NCBI RefSeq assembly: GCF_019218885.1
Contig: NZ_JAHUWT010000004.1
Span: 310,001-374,000, forward strand
Source: Bordetella sp. BOR01
GTDB lineage: Bacteria; Pseudomonadota; Gammaproteobacteria; Burkholderiales; Burkholderiaceae_B
Direction of reading: 5' to 3'
DNA length: 64,000 nucleotides
Shown here one piece after another: positions 19,739 to 29,660 of this stretch (position 1 is the first letter of the stretch; each line of letters opens with the position of its first letter). Under the pieces are notes generated by a model. That model was not told where the DNA came from, made no database searches, and saw only the letters and a program-made list of their open reading frames with translations. The position numbers and the translations under genes are program-made.

Positions 19739-20737
19739 ATGAAATTGAAGCAATGGCTGTCACTGCCGCTGGCTGCGGCATTGGTGGCGGCAGCCCCGGC
19801 CATGGCCGCCGAGAAATTCCGCATCGGCTACCTGCGCGTCATGGACGATGCGCAAGCCATCGTGGCGCAAGAGGGCGACTTCTACAAGAACGCCGGCCTG
19901 GATACCGAGCTGATCGAATTCAAGTCGGGTACCGACCTGATCAAGGCCATCGTGGGCGGCCAGGCCGATATCGGCGTGCTGGGTTTCACCAATGCGGTGG
20001 CCTGGGCCTCGAAGGGCGCCGACCTGAAAGTGGTGGGTGGCGCGCAGCAGGGCTACCACTCGCTGGTGGTGCGCGATGATTCCGGCATCAACAGCATCGC
20101 CGACCTCAAGGGCAAGAGCCTGGCCTCGCAGAAAGAGGGCAGCACGGCCGACGTCGTGCTCAAGGGCGTGGTACTGAAAGAAGGCAACCTGCAGCCGTCG
20201 GACGTCAATATCATGGGCGTCAGCCCCGCCGTGGCCGTGCAGTCGCTGGTGGGCCAGCGCGTCGACGCGGCGTTCCTGTTCGAGCCCTACGACCGCATCG
20301 CCCAACTGGTGGCGCCGGTCAAGCAGATCTACGAAGTGGGCCAGGCGTGGCCGTTCCCGTGCATGGTCGTGATCACCTCGGGCGATGTGCTGGCCAAGCG
20401 CAAGGATGACGTCTGGAAGGCGCTCGACGCCCAGAAGGCCGCCATCGACCTGCTGCAGCAGGATCCCGCCCAGGCCTCGAAGCTGATCGCCTCGTATTTC
20501 ATCGCCGAACCGACCCTGAAGACGCGCGAGCGTGGCGAGCTGCCGCGCGAGACGGTCATTGCCGAAGCGATCAAGACGCAGGTCTTTACCGCCAAGCTGA
20601 CCGACAAGGATACCGCCCGCATGCAGGAAATCGCCGGCATCCTGCAAGACCAGGGTTCGCTGAAGACGCGTGACGGCAAGCCGTACGACGTGTCCGGCAT
20701 CGTCGACCTGTCCTGGCAAGAGGCGCGCAAGCTTTGA
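19739..20737 (+). CDS. ABC transporter substrate-binding protein (SsuA/NMT1 type)
   Basis: This 332-residue periplasmic binding protein has a signal peptide (MKLKQWLSLPLAAALVAAAP, cleavage after AMA, about residue 23). The mature protein starts with the family's FRIGYLRVMDDAQAIVAQEGDFYKN-like first strand and helix, and has the mid-domain GQADIGVLGFTNAVAWASKGADLK. Its bilobal SsuA/TauA fold is inferred from these. The end overlaps the permease gene (TTGA). A ribosome site (TGGAG) precedes the ATG by about seven bases. Confidence 0.9.
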   Translation: MKLKQWLSLPLAAALVAAAPAMAAEKFRIGYLRVMDDAQAIVAQEGDFYKNAGLDTELIEFKSGTDLIKAIVGGQADIGVLGFTNAVAWASKGADLKVVGGAQQGYHSLVVRDDSGINSIADLKGKSLASQKEGSTADVVLKGVVLKEGNLQPSDVNIMGVSPAVAVQSLVGQRVDAAFLFEPYDRIAQLVAPVKQIYEVGQAWPFPCMVVITSGDVLAKRKDDVWKALDAQKAAIDLLQQDPAQASKLIASYFIAEPTLKTRERGELPRETVIAEAIKTQVFTAKLTDKDTARMQEIAGILQDQGSLKTRDGKPYDVSGIVDLSWQEARKL

Positions 20738-21507
20738 GCTCCTCGACCCGTGTCACCGGCCTGCGCAAGCACCTGGCCGGGGTGCTTGGCGTGGCCTTCA
20801 TTTTCTTGCTGTGGCAGGCGGCCGCCTGGGCCTTGCCCGATTTCCTGATGCCGGGCGTGCCTGCCGTGGTGGCGCGCCTGGTGCAGGACCTGGGCGAATC
20901 GGCTTTCCACCAAAGCCTGCTGGGTACGCTGGGCCGCCTGGGCGCCGGCTATGGCCTGGCGCTATTGGCGGGCATCGGCTTCGGGCTGGTGGCCGCCGTG
21001 CTGTACTTCTTTCGCGAAGTGCTGCGCAGCGCCATCGTCATCCTGCAATCGATTCCGTCGATCGCGTGGGTGCCGCTGTTCCTGATCGTGATGGGGTTCG
21101 GCAACACGCCGATCATCGTGGTGGTGGCGCTGGCGGCGTTCTTCCCGGCCGCGCTCAGCGTCATGAACGCCACCGAGTCGGTGCAGCGCGTGCATGTGTC
21201 GGCGGCCCGCGTCATGGGGGCCACGCCCTGGGGCTTGATCAAGCGCGTGTATTTGCCCGCGGTCATGCCCGAACTGATCACCGGCGCCCAGCTGGCGTTC
21301 GGCAATGCGTGGCGGGCCCTGATCTCGGCCGAGATGCTGATCGGCTTCGGCAAGGGCCTGGGCCGTTCGCTGGCCTATTCGGGCGAGATCGCCGACATGA
21401 CAGGCGTCATGGCCAATATCCTGGTCATTGCCATCCTGGCCGCGCTGATCGACCAGTTCGTGCTCGAGAACCTCAAGCACCGCTTGCTGCGGTACCAGTA
21501 CGTGTAG
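20734..21507 (+). CDS. ABC transporter permease (SsuC/TauC type)
   Basis: This 257-residue inner-membrane protein has about six helices and the BPD-transporter EAA-loop pattern in VSAARVMGATPWGLIKRVYLPAVMPELITG. It starts at TTG 20734, inside the stop of the binding-protein gene; no nearby ATG preserves the first helix (LAGVLGVAFIFLLWQAAAWALP), so the TTG start is accepted. With the two upstream genes it makes a complete importer. A GC hairpin follows directly. Confidence 0.9.
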   Translation: MSSSTRVTGLRKHLAGVLGVAFIFLLWQAAAWALPDFLMPGVPAVVARLVQDLGESAFHQSLLGTLGRLGAGYGLALLAGIGFGLVAAVLYFFREVLRSAIVILQSIPSIAWVPLFLIVMGFGNTPIIVVVALAAFFPAALSVMNATESVQRVHVSAARVMGATPWGLIKRVYLPAVMPELITGAQLAFGNAWRALISAEMLIGFGKGLGRSLAYSGEIADMTGVMANILVIAILAALIDQFVLENLKHRLLRYQYV

Positions 21508-21516
21508 AAAAGGGAA

Positions 21517-21534
21517 GGCGGGCGCAAGCCCGCC
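21517..21534 (+). other. GNRA-capped stem-loop between permease and next gene
   Basis: The arms GGCGGGC and GCCCGCC (7 bp) are capped by GCAA, ten bases past the permease stop and seven bases ahead of the next ATG. There is no T-run. It may stabilise the upstream message or hide the next ribosome site. Confidence 0.45.
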
Positions 21535-21541
21535 GCATGCC

Positions 21542-22414
21542 ATGATCCCCAGGTTGCGCTTCTTCGTTCGCCGATCCCGCCCGGTGGCGGCCTTGGCCGC
21601 CGCCGGCCTGGCGTGGCTGTTGTGCGCATCCGCGATGGCGGCTGCCGAGCCGGCCGGCCTACCCTTTGCGCAGGCACGCCAGCGCGGGGTGTTGGTGGTG
21701 GGGGTGCCTTACCTGGCGCCGCCGGCCGTGGCAGGCGCCAAGATCCGCACGCCCGAGCGCCTGGATGGCGTCATGGCGACCAAGCTGGGCGAACACCTGG
21801 GCCTGCCGGTCGAGCTCGTGCAGGTCGAGCCGACCCTGCGCGCGTCGGTCCTGGCCGACGGCACGGTCGATCTGCTGCTGGCCGATCGCGTGGCCGGGCA
21901 GTCGGCACCGGGCCTGGATGCGGCTGATGTGGCCGTGGTGCCGGCCGGGTACCGGGCCCGCCCCAAGGCCGTCATTCGCAGCGATACCGCATTGCGCAAT
22001 TGGCGGCAGGTAAAAGGCCGCAGCGTGTGCATGTCGACCGCCGCGGTCCAGGCGCAAGCCCTGGCGGCGCACTGGGGCGCCATCGTGCGCACATACCGGG
22101 TGCCGTCCGATGCCTTGGTCGCCGTACGCGAGGGTGCTTGCGACATCGGCCTGGTCGATGACACGACCTGGGCCGCGCTGATGCAGTTTCCCGAATGGAA
22201 GAAATTCTCGGCCACGCTGCCGCTCGATGGGCCCGAGGCCGAGCGTGTCTGGCTGGTGCGCGCCGACGATACGGCGGCGGGCCGGTGGCTGGCCGCCGCC
22301 ATGCGGGAATGGCAGGGCCAGGGCGCCTGGCGTGCCATGACAGGCAAATGGGCACGCGACGTGGCCTTCGATGTCTACCTGGACCAGGAAGTCCCCGACT
22401 GCCACGGCGGCTGA
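21542..22414 (+). CDS. Periplasmic solute-binding protein (family 3 type)
   Basis: This 290-residue protein has a basic, hydrophobic leader (MIPRLRFFVRRSRPVAALAA..., cleavage near AMA/AAEP, about residue 37). The mature part begins with the pattern of amino-acid-type binding proteins (FAQARQRGVLVVGVPYLAPP, then LDGVMATKLGEHLGLPVELVQVEPT) and keeps a second-lobe stretch (REGACDIGLVDDTTW). There is no permease or ATPase of its own class beside it, so it may serve the upstream importer as an extra receptor or pair with a distant one. The ligand is unknown. Confidence 0.8.
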   Translation: MIPRLRFFVRRSRPVAALAAAGLAWLLCASAMAAAEPAGLPFAQARQRGVLVVGVPYLAPPAVAGAKIRTPERLDGVMATKLGEHLGLPVELVQVEPTLRASVLADGTVDLLLADRVAGQSAPGLDAADVAVVPAGYRARPKAVIRSDTALRNWRQVKGRSVCMSTAAVQAQALAAHWGAIVRTYRVPSDALVAVREGACDIGLVDDTTWAALMQFPEWKKFSATLPLDGPEAERVWLVRADDTAAGRWLAAAMREWQGQGAWRAMTGKWARDVAFDVYLDQEVPDCHGG

Positions 22415-22456
22415 ATCGACCCAGGGGCGAGCCTGGCGCGCCTACAATCGCGGCGT

Positions 22457-23056
22457 ATGAGCGACACACTGAGCGCATCCTGCGCCTACCACGAAGACAT
22501 CAAGAAAAGCCGCTTTGCGGTCCATGCGGCCCCCGTGGCCAGCGTCGACCAGGCCATGGCATTCTTTGCGGCGCACAGCGACCCGGCGGCCACGCACAAC
22601 TGCTGGGCCTATCGTATCGGGCAAGCCTACCGGTTCAACGACGACGGCGAACCCGCGGGCACCGCCGGGCGGCCCATCTTGCAAGCCATCGACGGGCAGG
22701 GGTTGGATCAGGTGGCCGTGCTGGTGGTGCGCTGGTTTGGCGGCATCAAGCTGGGGGGCGGCGGGTTGGTGCGCGCCTACGGCGGTTGCGCGGCGCAATG
22801 CCTGCGCCTGGGGCCGCGCGTGGCGATCGTCGATACCGTGGCAGTAAGCTGCCGCTGCGACTATGCCGAATTGCCACTCTTGAAAGCGCGCGTCGCGCAG
22901 GCCGGCGCCGTGGTACAGCACGAATCGTTCGATGGCGACGGCGTCGCGCTGGAGCTGGTCGTGCCGCGACACGTGCTGGACGGCCTGGCGCGCACCGTGG
23001 CCGACATCACGCGCGGGCGGGCCCGCTGGCAGGTGCAGGGTCCGCCAGCGGGATGA
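22457..23056 (+). CDS. yigZ: YigZ/IMPACT-family protein
   Basis: This 199-residue protein has the IMPACT N-terminal domain. It shows the KSRF opening, the HNCWAYRIG segment, DDGEPAGTAGRPIL (about 62-75) and VVRWFGGIKLGGGGLVRAYGG, which are diagnostic. The C-terminal third is the DUF1949-like ferredoxin-fold domain. In bacteria the molecular role is unclear; eukaryotic IMPACT modulates translation stress signalling. A TACAAT hexamer lies at 22443-22448, only nine bases before the ATG, and no ribosome site is visible, so the message may be nearly leaderless. Confidence 0.9.
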   Translation: MSDTLSASCAYHEDIKKSRFAVHAAPVASVDQAMAFFAAHSDPAATHNCWAYRIGQAYRFNDDGEPAGTAGRPILQAIDGQGLDQVAVLVVRWFGGIKLGGGGLVRAYGGCAAQCLRLGPRVAIVDTVAVSCRCDYAELPLLKARVAQAGAVVQHESFDGDGVALELVVPRHVLDGLARTVADITRGRARWQVQGPPAG

Positions 23057-23068
23057 TGCGCCCCGGGT

Positions 23069-23458
23069 TTATTTGTCGTTGCCGGCGTCGCTGCCGTCTT
23101 GTGCAGCGGCGATTTCCTGGTGCACTTTTTCCATGTCCACCGCCTTGATCTTCTCGAGCAGCTCGTCGAGCTGGCCGCCCGACAAGGCGCCCGGCTGCGA
23201 GAACAGCAATACTTGCTCGCGGAACACCATCAGCGTGGGGATCGAACGGATGCCCAGCGCGCCGGCCAATTCTTGTTCGACATCGGTGTTCACCTTGGCG
23301 AAAGTCACGTCGGGATTCTGCTCGGCGGCCTTCTCGAACACCGGGGCGAAGCCGCGGCAAGGGCCACACCAGGGGGCCCAGAAATCGACGATCAGGGTGT
23401 TGTCGGGCGTGATGGCTTCCTGGAAGGAATCTTTGGTCAGTTCAACGATACTGCTCAT
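23069..23458 (-). CDS. trxA: Thioredoxin
   Basis: This 129-residue thioredoxin has the active site WCGPC (C31, C34), the preceding VDFWAP strand and the cis-proline region SIPTLMVF. The start at ATG 23458 matches the family N-terminus; the longer reading adds 24 unlikely residues. A 20-residue charged tail (after KIKAVDMEKV, ending SDAGNDK) goes beyond the usual 108 residues. It reduces protein disulfides in the cytoplasm. It is convergent with yigZ, with 12 bases between stops. Confidence 0.93.
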   Translation of the reverse strand: MSSIVELTKDSFQEAITPDNTLIVDFWAPWCGPCRGFAPVFEKAAEQNPDVTFAKVNTDVEQELAGALGIRSIPTLMVFREQVLLFSQPGALSGGQLDELLEKIKAVDMEKVHQEIAAAQDGSDAGNDK

Positions 23459-23562
23459 GCTTGGCGTCCTTACCGCCGGATGGGCGGTGTCCATGGCCGG
23501 ATCGGCCGATTGGGCGGGCCGTTGGCCCACGCGGGTTCCCGCCTGGGGCGGGCCGTACAGGC

Positions 23563-24585
23563 CTATGCCGCGGCCTGGGTGGCGGTGCCGGCGCCATCTT
23601 TCAGCGCGGCAATTATTTCGTACGAACGCAGGCGATCGGCGTGGTGATGGAAGTCGGAAACGATCATGACTTCATCGGCCTCGGTTCGTGCAACCAAGTC
23701 CTGCAAGCCCTGCTTGACCGTATCGGGGCCGCCCACGATGGATGCGGCCAGCTTCTGCTGCACAGCCTGGCGTTCCCATTCATTCCACAGCCCGTCCATG
23801 CTGTCGACAGGTGGTTGCAACGCCAGGCGGTTGCCACGAATCAGCGACAGGAATTTCTGTTGCTGCGTAGTGGCCAGGTACTGCGCCTGCTCGTCGGTGT
23901 CGGCGGCTATCACCGGTACGCCTATCATGGCGTAGGGGCGCGCCAGCCCGGGCGATGGCTTGAACAGGTGGCGGTACAGCCGCATGGCCGCCATGCCCTC
24001 GGGCGAGAAATGGCCGGCGAACGAGAAGGGCAGGCCCAGTTCGGCGGCCAGGCGGGCGCTGAAGTCGCTGGAGCCCAGCAGCCAGATGGGAATGTCCAGC
24101 CCGGCACCGGGAATGGCGCGCACGGCCTGGCCCGGCTGCGCCGGTGCCAGCAGCGCACGAAGCTCGTCGAGCAGGGCGGGAAACTCCAGGCCGCTGCGCG
24201 GGCCGCGCCGCAAGGCCTGCTGCGTGGCGCCGTCGCTACCGGGCGCGCGGCCCAGGCCCAGGTCGATGCGGCCGGGAAACAGGCTTTCCAGCGTGCCGAA
24301 CTGTTCGGCGATGATCAGCGGCGCGTGGTTGGGCAGCATGATGCCGCCCGAGCCCACGCGCAAGGTCTGGGTGTGCGCCGCTACCTGCCCGATGATGACC
24401 GCGGTGGCACTGCTTGCCACACCCGTGATGTTGTGATGTTCGGCCAGCCAGAACCGCTGGTAGCCCCAGCGCTCGACATGCCGGGCCAGGTCGACCGTGT
24501 TGCGGAAGGCACCCGCGGCATCGCCGCCCTGCACGATGGGTGCAAGGTCTAGTACGGAAAACGGCACGCGGGCCAGTTCGGTCAT
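23563..24585 (-). CDS. Luciferase-like (LLM class) flavin-dependent monooxygenase
   Basis: This 340-residue protein starts at ATG 24585 ([21 protein letters not shown]). The N-terminal pattern, the [19 protein letters not shown] segment (about 52-70), [40 protein letters not shown]-type region and the late [14 protein letters not shown] are those of the MsnO8-type bacterial luciferase family. It is expected to bind FMN supplied by a separate reductase. The substrate is unknown. It stands alone, with a 184-base leader region that contains a perfect inverted repeat. Confidence 0.9.
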   Translation of the reverse strand: MTELARVPFSVLDLAPIVQGGDAAGAFRNTVDLARHVERWGYQRFWLAEHHNITGVASSATAVIIGQVAAHTQTLRVGSGGIMLPNHAPLIIAEQFGTLESLFPGRIDLGLGRAPGSDGATQQALRRGPRSGLEFPALLDELRALLAPAQPGQAVRAIPGAGLDIPIWLLGSSDFSARLAAELGLPFSFAGHFSPEGMAAMRLYRHLFKPSPGLARPYAMIGVPVIAADTDEQAQYLATTQQQKFLSLIRGNRLALQPPVDSMDGLWNEWERQAVQQKLAASIVGGPDTVKQGLQDLVARTEADEVMIVSDFHHHADRLRSYEIIAALKDGAGTATQAAA

Positions 24586-24616
24586 GGTGGTGGTCTCCTG
24601 GAAATCATTGCGCAAA

Positions 24617-24640
24617 GGCGCCCGAACCATGGTGGGCGCC
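24617..24640. repeat. Inverted repeat ahead of the monooxygenase gene
   Basis: GGCGCCC and GGGCGCC (7-base arms, ten-base centre) lie 32 bases upstream of the monooxygenase start. It could be an operator or a leader hairpin; nothing decides between these. Confidence 0.35.
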
Positions 24641-24769
24641 TGCTCTCTACATGGAGAGTGTATCGGCGAAATCAATCCCGGGCCCGATCAACCTTGCGGT
24701 CGATCGGGTCGATAGCCTGAGTCAATGACGACCCACGCAAGCGGCATGCCGGGTGCTAGCGGCTGTCCG

Positions 24770-26062
24770 CTACTCGGGAAAGAAGGCGTAGCGGATCACG
24801 AACAGCACGGCCACCAGCCAAGTCGCGGCATGCACTTCGCGTGCGCGGCCCGTGCAGGTTTTCAGCACGACATAGCTGATGAACCCGAAAGCCAGCCCGT
24901 TGGCGATGGAGTACGTGAAGGGCATGACCAGCGCCGTCAGTGCCGCCGGCGTCGCCTCGGAGACATCGTTCCAGTCGATCTCGGTCAGTTCGCGCATCAT
25001 CAGGCCGGCCACGTACAGCAGGGCGGGCGCGGTGGCGTAGGCGGGCACCGAGCCCGCCAGCGGCGAGATGAACAGCGCGGCCAGGAACAGCAGCCCGACC
25101 ACCAGGGCCGTCAGGCCGGTGCGGCCGCCAGCCTGCACGCCCGAGGCGCTTTCGACGTAGGCCGTGGTGCTGCTGGTACCCAGCATCGAGCCGGCCACGA
25201 TGGCGGTGCTGTCGGCGAAAAGCGCGCGGCCCAGGCGGTTGGGGCGGTTTTCGGGCACCAGGCCCGCACGCTTGGCGATGCCCATCAGCGTACCGGTGGC
25301 ATCGAACACCTCGACCAGCACGAACACCAGGATGACGTGCACGAAGCCGGTGTGCAGGGCCCCCAGGATGTCCAGCTTCATGAAGGTGGGCGCCAGGCTC
25401 GGCGGGGCCGAGAACACGCCGTGGAATTCGTTGTAGCCCAGGGCCATCGACAGCAGCGTCACCACCAGGATGCCGATCAGGATGGCGCCGCGCACGCGCA
25501 GCGCGTCGAGCGAGGCAATGATGAAAAAGCCCAGGATGGCAAATAGCGGCCCGTGCCCGCGCAGGTCGCCCAGCGTGACCTTGGTGGCCGGGTGCGGCAC
25601 CACGATGCCCGCGTTGGACAGCGCAATAATGGCCAGGAACAATCCGATACCGGCCGCGATGGCGCTGCGCAGGGAATGCGGGATGCCCTTGATCAGCCAG
25701 GCCCGCGCGCCGGTAACGGTCAGCAGCAGGAAAATGATCCCGGAAATGAACACCGCGCCCAGCGCTTGTTCCCAGGTGTAGCCCATGGTCTTGACGACCG
25801 TGAAGGCGAAGAAGGCATTCAACCCCATGCCGGGCGCCATACCGATCGGCCAATTGGCCACCAGCGCCATGATCAGCGAGCCCAGCGCGGCCGCCAGGCA
25901 AGTGGCGACGAAGACCGCATCGCGATCCATGCCGGTCGACGACAGGATGTCCGGGTTGACGAAGATGATGTAGGACATCGTCAGGAATGTCGTCAAGCCG
26001 GCCACGAGTTCGATACGGGCATTCGTACCGTGCTCGCGCAATTGGAATAGCTTCTCCAGCAT
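24770..26062 (-). CDS. NCS2 (AzgA/PurP-type) purine permease
   Basis: This 430-residue inner-membrane protein has the NCS2 AzgA-group hallmarks: the N-terminal LRVGLTTF-like ELVAGLTTFLTMSYIIFVNP, the GMGLNAFFAF motif, and FADSTAIVAGSMLGTSSTTAYVESASGVQAGGRTGL spread over the central helices. It is probably a proton symporter for adenine, guanine or hypoxanthine. It is divergent from tsaD with only 75 bases between, too short for a purine riboswitch. No regulator gene is adjacent. Confidence 0.9.
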   Translation of the reverse strand: MLEKLFQLREHGTNARIELVAGLTTFLTMSYIIFVNPDILSSTGMDRDAVFVATCLAAALGSLIMALVANWPIGMAPGMGLNAFFAFTVVKTMGYTWEQALGAVFISGIIFLLLTVTGARAWLIKGIPHSLRSAIAAGIGLFLAIIALSNAGIVVPHPATKVTLGDLRGHGPLFAILGFFIIASLDALRVRGAILIGILVVTLLSMALGYNEFHGVFSAPPSLAPTFMKLDILGALHTGFVHVILVFVLVEVFDATGTLMGIAKRAGLVPENRPNRLGRALFADSTAIVAGSMLGTSSTTAYVESASGVQAGGRTGLTALVVGLLFLAALFISPLAGSVPAYATAPALLYVAGLMMRELTEIDWNDVSEATPAALTALVMPFTYSIANGLAFGFISYVVLKTCTGRAREVHAATWLVAVLFVIRYAFFPE

Positions 26063-26137
26063 TTTTCAGGTCCCCGGTGGTTGATCGGTGGTTGGCTATG
26101 AAGCCGCCATTTTCGCACCAGATGTAAACTTCCGGCC

Positions 26138-27184
26138 ATGATCATCCTTGGCTTCGAAAGTTCGTGCGACGAGACCGGCGTAGCCGCCGTCAGCACCGAA
26201 CGCGGACTGCTGTCGCACGCCCTGCATACCCAGATCGCCATGCACCAGGAATACGGTGGCGTGGTGCCCGAGCTCGCTTCGCGCGACCATATCCGCCGCG
26301 CCGTGCCGTTGGCCCGCCAGGTGCTGGCAGAGGCGGGCCTGGGCTTGCAGGATGTCGATGCGGTGGCTTATACGGCCGGCCCGGGCCTGGCCGGGGCCCT
26401 GCTGGTGGGCGCCAGCGTGGCGCAGGCGTTTGCCTGGTCGCGCGGGCTGCCCGCCATTCCCATCCACCACCTGGAAGGCCACCTGCTGTCCCCGCTGCTG
26501 GACGATCCGCGACCCGAGTTTCCGTTCGTGGCGTTGCTGGTGTCGGGCGGCCATACGCAATTGATGCAGGTCGACGGGGTGGGGCGCTATGCCTTGCTGG
26601 GCGAAACCCTCGACGATGCGGCCGGCGAGGCCTTTGATAAATCCGCCAAGCTGATGGGCCTGGGCTACCCCGGCGGACCGGCGCTGTCGCGGCTGGCCGT
26701 CAGCGGCGATGCGAAGCGATTCGTGCTGCCGCGCCCCATGCTGCACAGCGGCGACCTCGATTTCAGCTTCAGCGGCCTGAAAACAGCGGTGCTGACGCGC
26801 GTGAAAGAAGCCGAGCGGTCGGGCGGCCTGGACGACACGGCCCGCGCCGACCTGGCTGCGGCAACCCAGGCGGCCATTGTCGAGGTGCTGGTGGCCAAGG
26901 CCGTGCGTGCGCTCAAGCAAACCGACCTGAAACGGTTGGTGGTGGCGGGTGGCGTGGGGGCCAACCAGTCGCTGCGCGAACTGCTGGGGCGGGCCTTGGG
27001 GCCGTTGGGCGCCCGGGCGTATTTCCCGCCCTTGGCATTGTGCACCGACAACGGGGCGATGATTGCCTTCGCGGCCGCCGAACGGGTCAAGGCAGGCCTG
27101 GTGTCGCTGCAGCCTGGCCAGCATGCCTTCACGGTCAAGCCCCGCTGGGACCTGGCCGATATCTGCGTCAGTGCGCCTGCCTAG
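26138..27184 (+). CDS. tsaD: tRNA N6-threonylcarbamoyladenosine transferase TsaD
   Basis: This enzyme transfers the threonylcarbamoyl group to A37 of ANN-decoding tRNAs, working with TsaB and TsaE (encoded elsewhere). The length of 348 residues is normal. The metal-binding pair sits in [10 protein letters not shown] (H111, H115), and the nucleotide-binding segments LVSGGHTQL and [12 protein letters not shown] follow. The N-terminal [12 protein letters not shown] is typical. The ATG at 26138 is the natural start. It is divergent from the purine permease and convergent with plsY. Confidence 0.96.
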   Translation: MIILGFESSCDETGVAAVSTERGLLSHALHTQIAMHQEYGGVVPELASRDHIRRAVPLARQVLAEAGLGLQDVDAVAYTAGPGLAGALLVGASVAQAFAWSRGLPAIPIHHLEGHLLSPLLDDPRPEFPFVALLVSGGHTQLMQVDGVGRYALLGETLDDAAGEAFDKSAKLMGLGYPGGPALSRLAVSGDAKRFVLPRPMLHSGDLDFSFSGLKTAVLTRVKEAERSGGLDDTARADLAAATQAAIVEVLVAKAVRALKQTDLKRLVVAGGVGANQSLRELLGRALGPLGARAYFPPLALCTDNGAMIAFAAAERVKAGLVSLQPGQHAFTVKPRWDLADICVSAPA

Positions 27185-27263
27185 GGCCTGTTTACCGCTG
27201 GAAGGGGCCGCGCACTGGCCGGGAATCGGGCGGCATGCCAGGCGCGCAGGCCCTGGCGCGGCA

Positions 27264-27902
27264 TTATTTCTTCTTGGCGCCGATACGGCTTTCCGTGCCG
27301 GCCAGCAAGCGCGAGATATTGGCGCGATGGCGGTAGAACAGCAGCGCGGCAATGATGGCCAGCGCCGCGGCGACCGGCGCCTGCGCGTACCAGGCCACGC
27401 CCGAACCGAACAGGTAATACACCGGCGCGAAGAACGCGGCCACCAGGGCGGCCAGCGACGAGTAACGCGAAAATATGGCGATGATGATCCAGGTGGCCAC
27501 CGTGGCCAGCGCCAGGCCAGGATGGATCGCCAGCAGGATGCCCAGGGCCGTGGCAACTCCCTTGCCGCCCTTGAAACGCAGGAACACCGGGTACAGGTGT
27601 CCCAGGAAGACCGCCAGCGCCGCCAAGGCAAATACCATCCACGACAGGCCGGGCGCCAGTGCCTGGGCCAGCCACAAGGCAAACCAGCCCTTGGCGGCAT
27701 CGCCCAGCAGCGTCAGCGCCGCGGCGGCCTTGTTGCCCGTGCGCAGCACATTGGTGGCGCCGGGGTTCTTCGATCCGTAGCTGCGCGGGTCTTGCAGGCC
27801 CATCAGCTTGCTGACCACGACCGCGAAGGGAATCGATCCGATCAGATAGGACAGCGCGACGAGCGCGGCGCTGAAGAAGAACGAGGGAGCGGTCTGCACC
27901 AT
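27264..27902 (-). CDS. plsY: Glycerol-3-phosphate acyltransferase PlsY
   Basis: This inner-membrane enzyme makes lysophosphatidate from acyl-phosphate and glycerol-3-phosphate, the first step of phospholipid synthesis. It is 212 residues from ATG 27902; the longer upstream frame is Arg-rich and rejected. Five helices carry the three conserved loops: [27 protein letters not shown] and [12 protein letters not shown]. The C-terminus ends with a lysine run (RIGAKKK). The gene is convergent with tsaD, a frequent arrangement in betaproteobacteria, and divergent from surE. Confidence 0.96.
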   Translation of the reverse strand: MVQTAPSFFFSAALVALSYLIGSIPFAVVVSKLMGLQDPRSYGSKNPGATNVLRTGNKAAAALTLLGDAAKGWFALWLAQALAPGLSWMVFALAALAVFLGHLYPVFLRFKGGKGVATALGILLAIHPGLALATVATWIIIAIFSRYSSLAALVAAFFAPVYYLFGSGVAWYAQAPVAAALAIIAALLFYRHRANISRLLAGTESRIGAKKK

Positions 27903-28084
27903 GAGTAGCGTCCGTAACGTAGAGGATCGTGGCTGCGGGATTCTACCGCGCAGTCCGGGGCGGCGTCTGCGGGTTATCCATAGGGCAGCCCGGGACAAGG
28001 TCGTCGCGCCGTCGCACAAGCCGGCAACGTTCCGGCGGTACAATCGGTCGCGTTTCATCGAGCGCGTTTTCTTCTGGATGCACA

Positions 28085-28843
28085 ATGCGAATTCTGGTTT
28101 CTAACGATGACGGCTACACCGCTCCCGGCCTGGAGGCGCTGGTCCAGGCCTTGCAAGGCCTGGGCGAACTTACCGTCGTGGCACCCGAAACCAATCACAG
28201 CGGCGCCTCGAACTCACTGACCCTGAACCGGCCGCTTACTGTGCGCACCGCCGCCAACGGGTTCGTGTGCGTCAACGGCACCCCGTCCGACTGCGTGCAC
28301 GTGGCCCTGACCGGCCTGATGGACACGCGCCCCGACCTGGTGGTCTCCGGCATCAATAACGGCGCCAACATGGGCGACGACACCCTGTATTCAGGCACCG
28401 TGGCAGCCGCCGCCGAAGGCTATCTGTTCGGTATCCCCGCGATCGCGTTTTCGTTGGCCGAAAAAGGCTGGGCGCACATCGAGTCGGCCGCGCGGGTGGC
28501 GCGCCTGGTGGTCGAGCGCCAGATCGCCAGGCAATTGGCGGCGCCGGTACTGCTCAACGTCAATATTCCCAGCCGGCCGTTCGATACGCTGGACGGTTTC
28601 CAGGTGACCCGGCTGGGCAAGCGCCACCCCTCCGAACCCGTTGTGCGCACCACCACGCCCTACGGCGACACGGTCTACTGGATAGGTCCGGTGGGCCTGG
28701 CGGCCGATGCCGCGCCGGGCACCGACTTCCACGCCGTGGCCCAGGGCGCCGTATCCGTGACGCCGTTGCGCCTGGACCTGACACAGCACAGCCAGCTGGA
28801 CGAAGTCCGGCACTGGGCGGAGCCCCTATGCGCAAGCCAGTGA
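28085..28843 (+). CDS. surE: 5'/3'-nucleotidase SurE
   Basis: This survival-protein nucleotidase is 252 residues, starting [15 protein letters not shown] with the catalytic metal ligands D8 and D9; the other ligand-bearing motifs ([10 protein letters not shown] and [18 protein letters not shown]) are intact. It dephosphorylates nucleoside monophosphates and short polyphosphates. I reject the in-frame extension to 27929 because family proteins begin at this Met. A TACAAT -10 candidate lies at 28039-28044. It overlaps pcm by 16 bases, starting the surE-pcm-nlpD operon. Confidence 0.96.
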   Translation: MRILVSNDDGYTAPGLEALVQALQGLGELTVVAPETNHSGASNSLTLNRPLTVRTAANGFVCVNGTPSDCVHVALTGLMDTRPDLVVSGINNGANMGDDTLYSGTVAAAAEGYLFGIPAIAFSLAEKGWAHIESAARVARLVVERQIARQLAAPVLLNVNIPSRPFDTLDGFQVTRLGKRHPSEPVVRTTTPYGDTVYWIGPVGLAADAAPGTDFHAVAQGAVSVTPLRLDLTQHSQLDEVRHWAEPLCASQ

Positions 28844-29643
28844 CCCCCCCGGGCGGCGCCCCGCGTACGCGCACCTCGAACTACGGACCCACAGGCCTGG
28901 CACCGGGCGTCACGGCCACCAACAGCAACACGCGCATCTCGCCCCCCACGCTGGCGCGGCCCCAGCCTGCGGGCGACGCAGCCGGGCAGGGCGGCAACCT
29001 GGGGCTGAATTCAGATCGCCTGCGCGAAGCCATGGTGCAGCGGCTGCGCGCCCAGGGCATTACCGACGAACGCGTGCTCAACGCCATGGCCGCCGTACCG
29101 CGCCACCTCTTCGTAGACGAAGCGCTGGCCAGCCGGGCATATGAAGACGCCGCGCTGCCCATCGGTCATTCACAAACCATTTCGCAACCCTGGGTGGTGG
29201 CGCGCATGATCGCGGCGGCCTGCGAAGACCGTACGCCCACGCGCGTGCTCGAGGTCGGTGCCGGATGCGGCTACCAGGCCGCGGTGCTGGCCCAGTTCGT
29301 GCGCGAAGTGCACGCCATTGAACGCATCCGCGGTCTGTTCGAATTGGCCCGCAGCCATCTGCGCGCGCTGCGCCTGGCCACGCGCGTGCGCCTGATCCAC
29401 GGCGACGGCATGCTGGGCCTGCCCGGCGTGGCGCCGTTCGATGCTATTGTTGTGGCTGCGGCCGGTCTGGCCATCCCGCAAGCGCTGCTGGCTCAGCTGG
29501 CTCCCGGCGGACGCCTGATCGCCCCCGAAGGTGCCTCCAACCAGAGGCTGGTGCTGATCGAACGCACCGGCACTTCGACGTGGAAGCGCACCGAGCTTGA
29601 AGCCGTGCGTTTTGTACCGCTAAGGGCAGGAATACAATCTTGA
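28828..29643 (+). CDS. pcm: Protein-L-isoaspartate O-methyltransferase Pcm
   Basis: This protein-repair methyltransferase is 271 residues. The SAM-binding [15 protein letters not shown] and the substrate-side [16 protein letters not shown] are clear. About 55 N-terminal residues (Pro, Thr and Asn-rich, low complexity) precede the catalytic domain, making it longer than the 208-residue E. coli enzyme; an internal Met near [15 protein letters not shown] (29032) could be an alternative start. I keep ATG 28828 because it gives tight coupling to surE. Overlap with the next frame is four bases at the TTG. Confidence 0.93.
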   Translation: MRKPVTPPGGAPRTRTSNYGPTGLAPGVTATNSNTRISPPTLARPQPAGDAAGQGGNLGLNSDRLREAMVQRLRAQGITDERVLNAMAAVPRHLFVDEALASRAYEDAALPIGHSQTISQPWVVARMIAAACEDRTPTRVLEVGAGCGYQAAVLAQFVREVHAIERIRGLFELARSHLRALRLATRVRLIHGDGMLGLPGVAPFDAIVVAAAGLAIPQALLAQLAPGGRLIAPEGASNQRLVLIERTGTSTWKRTELEAVRFVPLRAGIQS

Positions 29644-29660
29644 GCAACAAGGAGAAGCAC

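Noticed and set aside
26063-26137. Purine riboswitch ahead of the purine permease
   Set aside because: Only 75 bases separate it from tsaD, and no conserved aptamer core is visible.
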